From NCBI GenBank assembly GCA_963787045.1, contig CAWBBR010000010.1, positions 124,001 through 188,000 of the forward strand: DNA of 64,000 nucleotides, given 5' to 3'. The DNA is from DATJGR01 sp963787045. Lineage in GTDB: Bacteria > Pseudomonadota > Gammaproteobacteria > Pseudomonadales > Azotimanducaceae. Below are positions 1-8,955 of this stretch, in pieces. The notes beneath the pieces are model-generated. The model had not been told where the DNA came from. It saw only the letters and a program-made list of their open reading frames with translations, and ran no database searches. Positions within the stretch are counted from its first letter, which is position 1; every line of letters begins with the position of its first letter. Position numbers and translations under genes: made by a program.

Positions 1-1338
1 GAACCGCCGGCCAGCCGTAGTTCACGCCTTTGGTGACGATGTCGATCTCTTCGCATTGGTTCTGGCCGACGTCGCCAACCCATAAATGGCGGCGGCTCTG
101 TCGGTCGAACGAAAACCGAAACGGATTGCGCAATCCGATCGCCCATATTTCAGGGCAACGCTCCGGCTCGCCCCACGAACGGATTGTCGCTCGGCACGTC
201 GTAGGCGTTGGTCGGGTTCTGCGGGATGTACGTCGATGCGCAAGATCTTCGCGAGCCGCGAATTCAGATTCTGACCGTTGTGGAATTGATCGTCCCCGCC
301 CCCGCCGTCGCCCGTGCCGATGTAGAACATCCGGTCCGGGCCGAAGGCGATCATGCCGCCGTTATGGTTCGCCGCGTCCGAGCTGCGGAACTGGTCAGGA
401 TGATCTTTGCGGCTTTCAGGCAGCAGGGGTCGTCGGATCCCACGTGTAGCGCGCAATGATCAGCGCGCCGTCGGCGATCGCCCGTGTAGAAGACGTAGAA
501 GAAGTCGTTGGTCGAGAAATCGCGGATCGAACGCAAGTCCCAGCAGGCCTTGCTCGTCGCCCGCGACGATCAACGCCGAGACATTCGAGGATAGTGCTCG
601 CAGACGAGACTCCGGCCGACGGCGTGAACACCTTCACGCGACCCGTCTGTTCGACCACCACCAGCCGCGGATCGGGTGCTGGGACCGGCGGTCGAGGAAA
701 ACCGGCTGGTCGAAATCGGGCAGGTTCGGAAAAGGATCGACCAACGCGAACGTGCCACCGCCGCTGCTTTGATTCGGCAGCGTGAAGTTCGCGACCGGCG
801 GACGCGTGTTGATGCCGAATGCCGGGTTCGCGCCGGACGATACCGTGAGATTCACCGCACTGTTCGACGCGACTGCGGCGCCGGCTGTCGGCGTCTGACC
901 GATCACGCTGCCCGACGGCACGGTCGCACTTGACGCAGACGTCACGGTTCCGACGCGCAAGCCTGCCGACGTGATGGCCGTCGACGCCGCGGCCTGCGTC
1001 TGCCCCACGACGTTCGGCACAGTGACAGTCGGCGCCGGTCCTGACGACACGACCATGTCCACCGTGGTGGCCGGCGCCACCATCGCGTTTGCAGCGGGGT
1101 TCTGGCTGATGACGTTGCCGGCTGCAACGGACGAACTGCTCGCCATCGTCACGGTGCCGACGTTGAGTCCTGCGGCGGTGATCGAAGTCGTGGCCGCGGA
1201 CTGCGTTTGACCCACGACGTTCGGGACGCGCGCACTGACACCGATGTTGCTACCGCCGCCGCTACCGCCGCCACCGCATCCGGCAATGACAAGCCACAAC
1301 GCGAGCAACAAGCTTCCGCGCATGCCCCTTTCATCCAT
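1..1338 (-). pseudogene. PASTA-domain / sorbosone dehydrogenase-like lipoprotein, frameshifted, 3' truncated by window edge
   Basis: The N-terminus has a lipoprotein signal (hydrophobic LLLALWLVIAGC then a Gly/Ser linker), so the product should be lipid-anchored in the envelope. Two PASTA-type repeats follow, each opening with the motif VPNVVGQTQ, at roughly residues 35-170. The rest matches PQQ-dependent glucose/sorbosone dehydrogenases in pieces spread over three frames: VVEQTGRVKVF, GDEQGLLGLAFDPRF, NDFFYVFYTGD, MIAFGPDRMFYIGTGDGGGG, EIWAIGLRNPFRFSFD and LWVGDVGQ. At least five frame changes lie between about 700 and 130. ATG 1338 or 1323 could be the start; both sit just before the signal peptide. 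The reaction would be periplasmic sugar or aldose oxidation, inferred from the family only. I favour sequencing indels over a true pseudogene because motif spacing is preserved. Confidence 0.75.
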
Positions 1339-1451
1339 GCATCGCCACATAAGCATCCACCTTGCTGCGTCCAAACGAATCGGTCAACCTTACCGGCGAG
1401 ACAGGACACAGACTGTCTGTTCGCTCACAAGCCGATTCGAGGAAAACCTGC

Positions 1452-2360
1452 ATGACCACGCGACTGCCCGCGATCAGTCTGGCCGCCGTACCTGGACGCC
1501 GCAAAGCAACGCTCGAACTCGCGCAAGAGATCGAACGGCGGGGTTTCCCAGGCATCTACTGCCCGAGCTTCGGCGACGGCATCGGCTTGTGCGAGGCCAT
1601 TGCGCTCTCCACACGAGAGATCCGTTTCGGCACCAGTATCACGCCGATCTACACCCGCAACGTTCAGGACTTTGCCCAGACGATCGCATTCATTCACGAG
1701 ATCTCGGACGGTCGCTTCGTCTTCGGTGTCGGCGTCAGCCACGCGCCGGCGATGAAGCGGATGGGAATCAGCCAAGGCAAACCGTTAGCCGACATGCGCA
1801 ACTTCATCAAGGAACTGCGCGCAGTGCCGCGCACCGGCGCCCTGCCGCCGATCGCGCTCGCCACGCTGCGCAAGAAGATGATCTCGCTATCGGAAGAGAT
1901 CGCTGAGGGAATGGTCTTCGCCAACGGCGCCCGCTCGCACATGGCGGATTCGCTATCGACGCTCGGACCGCAGTCGCGCTCGAGCGATGCGTTCTTCATC
2001 GGCAACATGATTCCAACCTGCATCAGCGACGACGAAGAAGCGGCCAAGGCGGTGAATCGGCGCACGCTGACGGGCTACGCCATGCTGCCGAACTACCGCA
2101 ACTACTGGAAGGAAGCGGGCTACGTCGAAGAAATGGAAGCGGTCGAGGCGGCGCTTGCGCGCGGTGAAACCGACAAGGTGGCGCAATGCCTCACCGACCG
2201 TTGGCTCGCCGACACGACCCTGTTCGGCTCGAAGACCAAGGTGCGCGACGGCATAGAGGCGTGGTTCGACGCCGGCATCAAGACGCCGATCATCGTTCCG
2301 TCGTCCGCGGTCGGCAATCAGCTGAAGGCGTTCGAGGAATTCTTCGCGATCTGGAAGTGA
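1452..2360 (+). CDS. LLM-class flavin-dependent oxidoreductase (luciferase-like / F420-type)
   Basis: This 302-residue protein has the bacterial luciferase-like TIM-barrel pattern. An early ARG-like strand is followed by STREIRFGTSITPIYTRN, and then the family signature SDGRFVFGVGVSHAPAMKRMGI at about residues 85-110. Such enzymes use FMNH2 or reduced F420 to oxidise or reduce diverse organic substrates in the cytoplasm; the substrate here cannot be read from sequence. ATG 1452 is preferred over upstream in-frame codons because GAGGA lies about 9 nt before it. It stands alone on the plus strand, between the divergent lipoprotein gene and the convergent DUF35/thiolase pair. The neighbouring acyl-CoA genes suggest, but do not prove, a role in catabolism of a hydrophobic substrate. 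Confidence 0.85.
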   Translation: MTTRLPAISLAAVPGRRKATLELAQEIERRGFPGIYCPSFGDGIGLCEAIALSTREIRFGTSITPIYTRNVQDFAQTIAFIHEISDGRFVFGVGVSHAPAMKRMGISQGKPLADMRNFIKELRAVPRTGALPPIALATLRKKMISLSEEIAEGMVFANGARSHMADSLSTLGPQSRSSDAFFIGNMIPTCISDDEEAAKAVNRRTLTGYAMLPNYRNYWKEAGYVEEMEAVEAALARGETDKVAQCLTDRWLADTTLFGSKTKVRDGIEAWFDAGIKTPIIVPSSAVGNQLKAFEEFFAIWK

Positions 2361-2370
2361 CGCTCTGCTA

Positions 2371-2775
2371 TCAGGCCGGTTGATAGCGCAGCAGCGTTAC
2401 GTCGTCAGTGACCGGTTCGAAATACGGCTTCAAGCGCATTCCGATGCGGATATCGGCTTCGCGCACATTGACCAGCGTCGTGGTCAGGCGCACGCCTTCG
2501 TCGAGCTCTACGACGGCAAGCTGCTGAGGCACTTCGGTAGCGAAGTGCGGCGAAGTGGGCTGCCGCGCGATCGTATATGTGTACAGCGTTGCGTTGCCCG
2601 ACACTTCCCGCCACTCGAGCGAATCCGAAAGGCAACTGTTACATCGGTTGCGCGGATAGAACACCCAAACGCCGCAGTCGTTGCACTTCTGCAGTTTGAT
2701 GACGCTCTCTTTGAGGCCATCCCAGAATGGCGCGCTGGTCGGCGTCGGCGTCGGCAGCGGTTTGTCGAAGTTCAT
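2371..2775 (-). CDS. DUF35 zinc-ribbon / OB-fold protein, thiolase partner
   Basis: This 134-residue protein has a rubredoxin-like zinc ribbon with four cysteines (CNDC and CNSC, about residues 34-51), then an OB-fold segment with the family pattern LYTYTIARQPTSPHF and VVELDEGVRL. DUF35 proteins form tight complexes with thiolase-fold proteins; in actinobacterial sterol degradation the Ltp2 aldolase needs its DUF35 partner. The gene starts 1 nt after the stop of the upstream thiolase-fold gene, so the two are almost certainly co-transcribed and co-assembled. The DUF35 subunit is presumed to hold the acyl-CoA substrate. No frameshift is seen and the length is normal for the family. Confidence 0.88.
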   Translation of the reverse strand: MNFDKPLPTPTPTSAPFWDGLKESVIKLQKCNDCGVWVFYPRNRCNSCLSDSLEWREVSGNATLYTYTIARQPTSPHFATEVPQQLAVVELDEGVRLTTTLVNVREADIRIGMRLKPYFEPVTDDVTLLRYQPA

Positions 2776-2776
2776 C

Positions 2777-3976
2777 TCAATCTCCCTGCAGGATCAGCGC
2801 CGCTTGTTCGCTCATCACTCCGCCGGTTCCCGACACGTAGACAGTGTCGCAGTGACCGAGCTGCAGATCGCCGGCGCGTCCCATGATCTGCCGCACCGCT
2901 TCGATCGGTTGAGTCATGCCGCCGGCGAGGCCCGCCTGTCCCGTACCGAGTTGGCCGCCGTGTGTGTTCAGCGGGAAGTCGCCGGTTGTCGTGAAGTCGT
3001 GATCGCGAATGAAGTCCATGCCTTCGCCCTTGCCGCAGAATCCGGCGTCTTCGAGCGTGAGCAGCACGGTGATCGTGTAGCAGTCGTATATCTCGGCGGC
3101 ATCGACGTCGTTGGGTTTCACTCCGGCCATTGCGAACGCTTGTTTCGACGCGGGTCCAACCGGCGTTTTGACCATGTCCTGTGCATACGTCGGCGTCTTG
3201 ATGGTCAGATATTCCCCGAATCCGGTTACCCACACGGGGCGATGTCGGCAGCGTTCGGCAACTTCACGACTGGCGACCACGACCGCGCTTCCGCCGGCAA
3301 CCGGCATGACGATTTCGAGCATTCGAAGCGGATCGGCGATCAATTTGCTCGCGAGAACATCCTCTTCGGTGACCGGTTGGCCGAAGAATGCCGCGTTCGG
3401 ATTCAGCGCCGCGTTCGCGCGCTGATGCGCGACCAGTTTCGCCATGGCGCGCGGGTCGTAGCCGAACTCGGCCGCGTACCGCTGTGCGATCATCGCGTAG
3501 CCGCAGTTCTGCGCAACGTTGCCGTAGGGAATGTCGAACTCGGCCTGCGGCGAACCCCACTCCACGCTGCTGGCGCCGAAGTAGCGGCGCGGATCGATCG
3601 GGCGCGCGTTCGGATTGCTCGGAATCGGACGCGCCGGTGCGGCGCAAACGACGACGTCGCAAATGCCGAGTTCGATCGCGGCGGCGGCGCGCCAGATCAT
3701 TCCGACCGACGTCGCGCCGCCGAGGTCGATGCGTTCTGCGAAGCTCACCGGGTGCCCCAGGTATTCGACGATCGTCGCCGGCGTGAACATGCCGGACTCG
3801 CGGATGTCGGAGCAGACGATGCCGTTGATGTCGCTCGCTTTCAGCCCGGCGTCGTCGAGCGCGAGTCGCGCCAGTTCCGCCCACTGTTCGATGGTGAATC
3901 GTCGCGGTCCGGTGTATTTGCGCTCGTGCTTGTGTTCCGCGAATCCAACTACCGCAGCGTCGCCCCGTAATCCCAT
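2777..3976 (-). CDS. Thiolase-fold lipid-transfer protein (SCP-x/Ltp2-like), catalytic Cys absent
   Basis: This 399-residue protein has the thiolase fold of the nonspecific lipid-transfer/acetyl-CoA acetyltransferase group: VVGFAEHKH at the N-terminus, AAAIELGICDVVVCAAP, EIYDCYTITVLLTLEDAGFC (about 295-314), NTHGGQLGTGQ (337-347) and a C-terminal VSGTGGVMSEQAA. Where thiolases carry the nucleophilic cysteine, this protein reads DLGGATSVG (84-92), so an ordinary Claisen condensation or thiolysis is unlikely. The DUF35 gene immediately downstream recalls Ltp2-type retro-aldolases of sterol side-chain degradation, but this is analogy only. The start at 3976 is supported by AGGGGTG about 6 nt upstream; the longer frame to 4087 would overlap the divergent SixA-like gene. 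Confidence 0.8.
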   Translation of the reverse strand: MGLRGDAAVVGFAEHKHERKYTGPRRFTIEQWAELARLALDDAGLKASDINGIVCSDIRESGMFTPATIVEYLGHPVSFAERIDLGGATSVGMIWRAAAAIELGICDVVVCAAPARPIPSNPNARPIDPRRYFGASSVEWGSPQAEFDIPYGNVAQNCGYAMIAQRYAAEFGYDPRAMAKLVAHQRANAALNPNAAFFGQPVTEEDVLASKLIADPLRMLEIVMPVAGGSAVVVASREVAERCRHRPVWVTGFGEYLTIKTPTYAQDMVKTPVGPASKQAFAMAGVKPNDVDAAEIYDCYTITVLLTLEDAGFCGKGEGMDFIRDHDFTTTGDFPLNTHGGQLGTGQAGLAGGMTQPIEAVRQIMGRAGDLQLGHCDTVYVSGTGGVMSEQAALILQGD

Positions 3977-4058
3977 GTCATCACCCCTCTCGAGCCTTTC
4001 GCGGAGAAGGGCCGATGATAGACTGCGCGCGTCACTGCTCCAACGGAAAGCCCCCACC

Positions 4059-4553
4059 ATGAATCTGTGGATCATCCGCCACGCCAAGTCGTCCTGGGCG
4101 GATCCCGGTCAATCCGACTTCGATCGACCGTTGAATGCTCGCGGTATGAAAGATGGAAAGCGGATGATGCGCTGGATGCGTGGACAGGCCGCGAGTCCGC
4201 AGCGTGTCGTTGCCAGCGATGCCATGAGGGCTCGCGCAACGGCAGACTTCGTCCGCGAAGGATTCTCGGTTGCGCCGGATCGCCTGGTGTTCGACCACCG
4301 TCTGTATCACGCTTCTCCGGAGAAGCTGATCGAAGTGGTCCGCGAACTGCCCGACGATTGCCCCTCAGTTGCCTTGGTGGGCCACAATCCCGGTTCGACA
4401 GAGTTCGCAAACGCGCTCGTCGGAAGAACCGTGATCGACGATCTGCCGACGTTCGGCATGGTGCTGGTCACACTGCCGAACCGTTGGGGCGACGCTCGAT
4501 TCGGAGATGCAACGTTCGTCGCGCTGCAGAGCCCAAAAACACTACGCGACTAG
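4059..4553 (+). CDS. SixA-like histidine phosphatase
   Basis: This 164-residue protein starts with the phosphohistidine-accepting RHG-type motif (LWIIRHAKSSWADP, RHA at residues 7-9). It also carries the downstream arginine segment VVASDAMRARATA and the second catalytic histidine in VALVGHNPGSTEF. Its size and layout match SixA, which dephosphorylates phosphohistidine domains, though many family members act on small phosphoesters. The next gene starts 10 nt after its stop with a clear ribosome-binding site, so it probably leads a plus-strand operon. The function is assigned at family level only. Confidence 0.87.
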   Translation: MNLWIIRHAKSSWADPGQSDFDRPLNARGMKDGKRMMRWMRGQAASPQRVVASDAMRARATADFVREGFSVAPDRLVFDHRLYHASPEKLIEVVRELPDDCPSVALVGHNPGSTEFANALVGRTVIDDLPTFGMVLVTLPNRWGDARFGDATFVALQSPKTLRD

Positions 4554-4562
4554 GAGAAACAC

Positions 4563-5240
4563 GTGCGCATTGCCAAGGCGGCCATCGATGTCGGTCTGCA
4601 TACGACGAACAAGGATGCGATGCTCGCGTTCTGGCAAGGCGAAATCGGGCTGCCGTTTCAGGAAACGCTGCCGGTCGGGCGTGGCGTGCATCAATTGCGT
4701 CACGGCATTGGCGAGTCGGTCCTCAAGATCAATCTCAATCGGGACACATTGCCGCCGACACCGGCGACCGGCTACCGGCACCTGACGATCGCGAAGAGCG
4801 GTGTCGCTTCGCCGCGGACGCTTCGCGATCCCGACGGCAACGCGATTACGCTGGTGCCACCGGGCCACGACGACGTCCATCAGCTGCAGATGACCGTCGC
4901 CGTGCGCGACGTTGCTGCGCACCGGGATTTCTACGCGCGCGTTCTAGGGCTCGACGCAACCACGGACGGTCGTTTCCGATGTGGCGCATCGCTGCTCTCG
5001 CTCGAACAGGATGCGCGGGCCGACGGCGACGCACAGATGCGCGGCATCGGGTACAGGTACCTGACGATTCAGGTATTCGACGTCGTTGGGGAACACGCCG
5101 CGATCCTGTCGCGCGGCGGAAAAGAAGGCAGCGCACCGGTGCGACTGGGCGATGTCGCGTACATTTCGTTCGTGCGCGATCCCGACGGAAACTGGATCGA
5201 AATTTCCCAGCGCAAGTCGATCACGGGCTCGCTGGACTAG
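4563..5240 (+). CDS. Two-domain VOC (glyoxalase/extradiol dioxygenase) family protein
   Basis: The 225-residue product contains two tandem vicinal-oxygen-chelate modules (about 5-105 and 110-215). Each ends in the typical RDPDGN strand (LRDPDGNAITLV and VRDPDGNWIEIS). VOC proteins bind a divalent metal and act as glyoxalases, dioxygenases or resistance proteins; no substrate is apparent. The start codon is GTG at 4563, chosen because AGGAG (4552-4556) sits 6 nt before it. The close spacing to the SixA-like gene suggests one transcript. Confidence 0.8.
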   Translation: MRIAKAAIDVGLHTTNKDAMLAFWQGEIGLPFQETLPVGRGVHQLRHGIGESVLKINLNRDTLPPTPATGYRHLTIAKSGVASPRTLRDPDGNAITLVPPGHDDVHQLQMTVAVRDVAAHRDFYARVLGLDATTDGRFRCGASLLSLEQDARADGDAQMRGIGYRYLTIQVFDVVGEHAAILSRGGKEGSAPVRLGDVAYISFVRDPDGNWIEISQRKSITGSLD

Positions 5241-5294
5241 CCCCTCATCGCGGGGTATACCTATCCGCGCTTGCGAAACGAGGACCTTCATACG

Positions 5295-5507
5295 ATGGGC
5301 TTTCTTTCATTTTTGCTGCTCGCCGCGATCACGTACCTGATCTGGCGAATCACCGATCAACTGCCGGATCTCATCTTTCGCATCAGCGAGATCCAACGCG
5401 ACGTTGCCGAACTTCGACGTACGCTCACCGACGCACCCGGACGACCCAACGTCGCAACGGCACCGACTTCCCAGCGCCTCGACCCGGCCGCGGATTCTGC
5501 TTCGTAA
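5295..5507 (+). CDS. Small single-pass membrane protein
   Basis: A 70-residue protein opens with a hydrophobic helix (FLSFLLLAAITYLIW) and continues with a charged amphipathic stretch (ISEIQRDVAELRRTLT) likely to form a short coiled coil. It ends in a polar, Pro/Ala/Ser-rich tail. I recognise no family. ATG 5295 has GAGGA about 10 nt upstream. It lies between the VOC gene and a larger membrane protein that also has a helical region, so the two could interact, but nothing in the sequence proves it. Confidence 0.6.
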   Translation: MGFLSFLLLAAITYLIWRITDQLPDLIFRISEIQRDVAELRRTLTDAPGRPNVATAPTSQRLDPAADSAS

Positions 5508-5526
5508 CGAAGTAGAAGGACGGTAC

Positions 5527-6312
5527 TTGGCATTGTTCCCGCTCAAGCGCGAGTCGATGGGTCAACGTCTCGAAGACCTCGACTGGCGCGTCTGGCTCGG
5601 CCTCGGTCTGACGTTCGTGTGGCTGGCGCTCGGCTACGGCTACGTCGAACTCAGCGTCGGCTGGGACCAGTTCCGGCATTTGTCCGCCGACCAGGTCGGC
5701 AATTTTCTGCAGGGCGCGTTCGCACCGCTCGCGTTCCTGTGGCTCGTGATCGGTTACTTCCTGCAGCAACGCGAACTCGCGCAGAACACGGAAGTGCTGC
5801 GGATGTCCGTCGAACAGGCCGAGATCCAGTCCGAGAAGATGGCCGCCAACGAGATGCACGCGCGGCAGGAGACGTTTCTCCGGATCTCCCAACGCGTGCA
5901 GGCTCAGCTCGGCACGGTCGCCGGGTTTCTGTACATCTCGAGCCAGGCCGCTGGCTTCGACGGATCGGTGAGTGCCGAGGAACAGAGCCGCCTGTGGGGC
6001 CAGATGAGCATGGGCGATCCCGAGGTGTATGCGCGGCGCATGCTCGAGATCAGCTTTCGGATGGATGACGACAAGGAGCGGTACCAGCTGTTCTACGGTA
6101 CGCCGGTACGCGCGCGCCATTCGAATACGTTCATCTATACGTTCTCGCGACTCATTGCGCGCGCCAAGGAGGTCGATCCGGACGGGATGATCTGCGACGC
6201 CCTCAATTCGACGTCGCACGGACTCGTGTACAACATGGCAAAGCGTTTCCAGGCATCTGCGCCGCCAGACCTGGCAGATCCCGCACGCACCGGTACGAAC
6301 TTCAAATTCTGA
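5527..6312 (+). CDS. Membrane protein of unknown function with coiled coil
   Basis: This 261-residue product has two transmembrane segments near the N-terminus (WLGLGLTFVWLALGYGYV and FLQGAFAPLAFLWLVIGYFL). A helical segment rich in Glu/Gln follows (QRELAQNTEVLRMSVEQAEIQSEKM), then a soluble C-terminal region of about 150 residues. The first TM helix and the NFLQGAFAPLAFLWL pattern occur in uncharacterised proteobacterial membrane proteins; I cannot name a function. A TTG start at 5527 is chosen because AGAAGGA precedes it at good spacing. The first ATG (5557) has no such site but remains possible. Confidence 0.65.
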   Translation: MALFPLKRESMGQRLEDLDWRVWLGLGLTFVWLALGYGYVELSVGWDQFRHLSADQVGNFLQGAFAPLAFLWLVIGYFLQQRELAQNTEVLRMSVEQAEIQSEKMAANEMHARQETFLRISQRVQAQLGTVAGFLYISSQAAGFDGSVSAEEQSRLWGQMSMGDPEVYARRMLEISFRMDDDKERYQLFYGTPVRARHSNTFIYTFSRLIARAKEVDPDGMICDALNSTSHGLVYNMAKRFQASAPPDLADPARTGTNFKF

Positions 6313-6325
6313 CGAGGCCGCACCG

Positions 6326-7228
6326 ATGCGCGCATTCGGCGCAATCTACCTGACCGGATGCCTAACGGCGCCGCTGAGTCTCGCGAACGCGGCCGAACCG
6401 GACCGTTTTGCGGACGTCAGCGTCAAATCGAACCTCGTCGGCGGCAGCGTGTATATGCTGAGCGGCGCCGGCGGCAACATGGCCGTCTCCGTCGGCAAAG
6501 ACGGCACGCTGCTCGTGGACGACGAGTTCGCTCCACTCGCAGAGCGCATCCAGGCGGCGATCACTGCGCTGGGAGGCGGTCCGCCGAAAATCATCCTGAA
6601 CACGCACTTTCACGACGATCACACCGGCGGCAACGCGTCATTCGGTGAGCGTGGCGTCATCATTGCAAACGAACAAGTGCGCTATCGGTTGCTGAACGAC
6701 TCGACGCTGCCGCGGTCCGCGCTTCCGATCGTCACCTATGCGGACCGGATCCGCGTGCAGTTCAACGACGACGAGATCGACGTCATTCACCTGCCCTCTG
6801 GACACACCGACGGCGACTCGATCGTGTGGTTCCGCAATGCGAACGTCCTGCATACCGGCGATCTGTTCTTCAACGGCATGTTCCCGTTCATCGACGTAGA
6901 GAACGGTGGCGGGGACATCGACGGATACATCGCCGACGTTGCGAAAATCCTCGAGATGGTTCCAGCAGACGCGCGGATCATTCCGGGGCATGGACCTCTC
7001 GCAAACGTAGTGGAGCTGGGGGAGTTCCACGACATGCTCAAAGCGACGGTGTCGAACATCAAAGCGCGGCTAACGGCCGGTGAGTCGATCGACAGCATCG
7101 TCGCGAACGGGCTCGGGCCCGAGTGGGCGAGCTTTGCCGGCGGATTCATCACCGAGGAGCAGTGGATTCGCATCGTGCAGGCCGGAATGCAGCAGGCGCC
7201 GGACGGCAAACCGACGCGGCGCCGCTGA
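6326..7228 (+). CDS. Secreted metallo-beta-lactamase-fold hydrolase
   Basis: This 300-residue protein has a cleavable signal peptide (cleavage likely after LANA, residue 22) and an MBL-fold domain with the complete zinc signature HFHDDH (94-99), a third histidine in PSGHTDGDS (about 155) and another in IPGHG (about 218). It belongs to the periplasmic cyclase/quinoprotein-relay-like MBL group; its substrate is unknown. ATG 6326 follows the previous stop by 13 nt. The next gene starts 1 nt after its stop, so they are translationally linked. Confidence 0.85.
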   Translation: MRAFGAIYLTGCLTAPLSLANAAEPDRFADVSVKSNLVGGSVYMLSGAGGNMAVSVGKDGTLLVDDEFAPLAERIQAAITALGGGPPKIILNTHFHDDHTGGNASFGERGVIIANEQVRYRLLNDSTLPRSALPIVTYADRIRVQFNDDEIDVIHLPSGHTDGDSIVWFRNANVLHTGDLFFNGMFPFIDVENGGGDIDGYIADVAKILEMVPADARIIPGHGPLANVVELGEFHDMLKATVSNIKARLTAGESIDSIVANGLGPEWASFAGGFITEEQWIRIVQAGMQQAPDGKPTRRR

Positions 7229-7229
7229 G

Positions 7230-7811
7230 ATGGAGGATCCGCTCGCACTGCTCGCCAACGACCGTAAGAAGGCGCGTGTAGCGAATGACCCTTGGGCAAG
7301 TCTCTGTGTTCTGGCGACCGTAGACGCCATCGGAGAACCGCAGGCGCGCGTGCTGGTGCTGAGAGACGTGGACGCGCGGCTTGCGCTGTTCATCAACGGG
7401 ACCAGCCCTAAACATGCGGAACTTGAATTTTCTGCTCGCCACGTGGTGTTGATCTATCTCGCGAGTGTAGGGGTGCAATATCGACTCTCGGTGGTTTTCG
7501 AGCCGCTGCCGTCGGAAATCGTGCGGCGCAGTTGGCTCGACCGTCCGCGTATTCCGAAGGTCATGGATTGGTTTTACGAGCGCGACCAGCCGCAGAGTTC
7601 CATCGTCCCATCGCGCGACCAGCTCGATCGCCGATTCGCGGAACTCGATGCGGAGTTACCGGCAACGGTCGAGGCGCCAGCCAACGCCCTCGGCTACTAC
7701 CTCAACATCGAACGGCTGGAGCGATTGGAACTCGCCAACGATCGCGTTCATTCGCGCCGCCGCTTCGAGCGCAGCGGTGCGCAATGGACCGCCGCCGAAT
7801 TGATTCCTTGA
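7230..7811 (+). CDS. Pyridoxamine/pyridoxine 5'-phosphate oxidase-like protein
   Basis: This 193-residue flavin split-barrel protein follows the PdxH layout. It has LATVDAIGEPQARVLVLRDVD for the FMN and substrate strands, LFINGTSPKHAEL and VQYRLSVVFEPLP, and a C-terminal DRVHSRRRFERSG with the Arg-x-His that contacts PLP in PdxH. The usual PSFWGG segment is replaced by ANALGYYLNI. The length is slightly short of E. coli PdxH (218). PdxH makes PLP from PNP or PMP using FMN and oxygen. A true PdxH is likely but the divergence leaves room for another PNPOx-family role. The start overlaps the end of the MBL gene context with a 1-nt gap. Confidence 0.72.
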   Translation: MEDPLALLANDRKKARVANDPWASLCVLATVDAIGEPQARVLVLRDVDARLALFINGTSPKHAELEFSARHVVLIYLASVGVQYRLSVVFEPLPSEIVRRSWLDRPRIPKVMDWFYERDQPQSSIVPSRDQLDRRFAELDAELPATVEAPANALGYYLNIERLERLELANDRVHSRRRFERSGAQWTAAELIP

Positions 7812-7815
7812 ACGA

Positions 7816-8754
7816 TCAGTTGGTTTCGTCTTCCAGGACCGGCACGATGCCGATGAGACTCTTGAAGCACGTTGCGATTGCGGTCTCGAGGAATCCCTTC
7901 ACGAACGCCGCGTCTTCGTCACCGGAGCGAACCGCGGCATACAACGTCGGCCAGATGCCCTCTTCGCCCAACGACCGCGCCGCGACGTAGTCCTGCTTCA
8001 GATACTCGTGCAGCGCCCAGTTGGGTAAACACGTCACGCCGCGTCCGCTCGCCACCAGCTGGATCATCATCGTGGTCAGCTCCGCGGTGCGCACGCGTAG
8101 CGGTTCGACGCCGGCGGGGTCGAGAAACGACGAAAACACGTCGAGCCTCGACCGATCGACCGGATAGCAGATCAGCACCTCATTGCGCAGATCTTCCGGC
8201 TCGATCCACTCCTTCTTCGCGAGCGCGTGCGTCGGTGCGACCGCCAGCTGGGCTTCGTACGAGAAGAGCGGACAGTAGGTGACTTCGAGCTCGCGCATCG
8301 GATCCGCGGTGATCACGAGATCGAGATCGCCGCGTCCCAATGCCGGTAACGGCGCGAAATTGAAGCCGCTCGCGATGTCCAACTCGACGTCGGGCCAAGT
8401 CTCGCGATACGTGTTGATCGCCGGAAGCAGCCATTCGAAGCAACTGTGGCACTCGATCGCCATGTGCAGGCGCCCGGACTCGCCGCCCGCGAGTCGCTCC
8501 AGGTCGCGTTGCGCGCCGTGCACCATCGGCAGTACTTCATCGGCGAGACGAAGCATGCGTTTTCCCGCCGACGTGAAGCGCAACGGCCGGGTTTTGCGCA
8601 CGAACAACTGGCAGCCGAGGCGGTCTTCGAGATCCTTCAGCTGGTGCGACAACGCCGATTGAGTCAGGTAGACCCGCTCGGCCGCCTCGACGAGGCTGCC
8701 GGTATCGCGCAATGCCGCCAGCGTTCTCAGGTGTCTCAACTCGAGCGCTAACAT
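7816..8754 (-). CDS. metR: LysR-family transcriptional regulator, MetR-like
   Basis: The 312-residue protein has an N-terminal winged HTH (LRHLRTLAALRDTGSLVEAA, with TQSALSHQLKDLEDRLG as recognition helix) and a substrate-binding domain that tracks E. coli MetR closely: PLRFTSAGKRML, IECHSCFEWLLPA, YPVDRSRLDVFSSFL and LGEEGIWPTLYAAVR. MetR uses homocysteine as effector and activates methionine genes (metE, metH, glyA). No metE is adjacent here; the only methionine-type gene nearby is the PLP enzyme at 16.8-18.0 kb. The gene is convergent with the PdxH-like gene and divergent from the HD-domain gene, leaving about 200 nt for control regions. Confidence 0.88.
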   Translation of the reverse strand: MLALELRHLRTLAALRDTGSLVEAAERVYLTQSALSHQLKDLEDRLGCQLFVRKTRPLRFTSAGKRMLRLADEVLPMVHGAQRDLERLAGGESGRLHMAIECHSCFEWLLPAINTYRETWPDVELDIASGFNFAPLPALGRGDLDLVITADPMRELEVTYCPLFSYEAQLAVAPTHALAKKEWIEPEDLRNEVLICYPVDRSRLDVFSSFLDPAGVEPLRVRTAELTTMMIQLVASGRGVTCLPNWALHEYLKQDYVAARSLGEEGIWPTLYAAVRSGDEDAAFVKGFLETAIATCFKSLIGIVPVLEDETN

Positions 8755-8955
8755 GAGCCCTTCTAATGATCGTTACCCGTCTTCATGCATCATATTCATG
8801 TGACGGGTTCCTGTCACGCAACCGAACGGATGCGCTGGAAATGCCGCTCGCGCTCTCAATCGCCGCCCAAAATGCGGACGAGTACACATTGTCCGCGGAC
8901 ACCGTCAACTAAACTCCCTTTCGATGAACGACATGGCATAACAAAGCACTACAAC

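Noticed and set aside
8755..8955. Possible MetR box (TGAA..TTCA) and a GTGAC/GTCAC repeat upstream of metR
   Set aside because: TGAA copies are direct rather than inverted and the other arms are only 5 bp, too weak to call.
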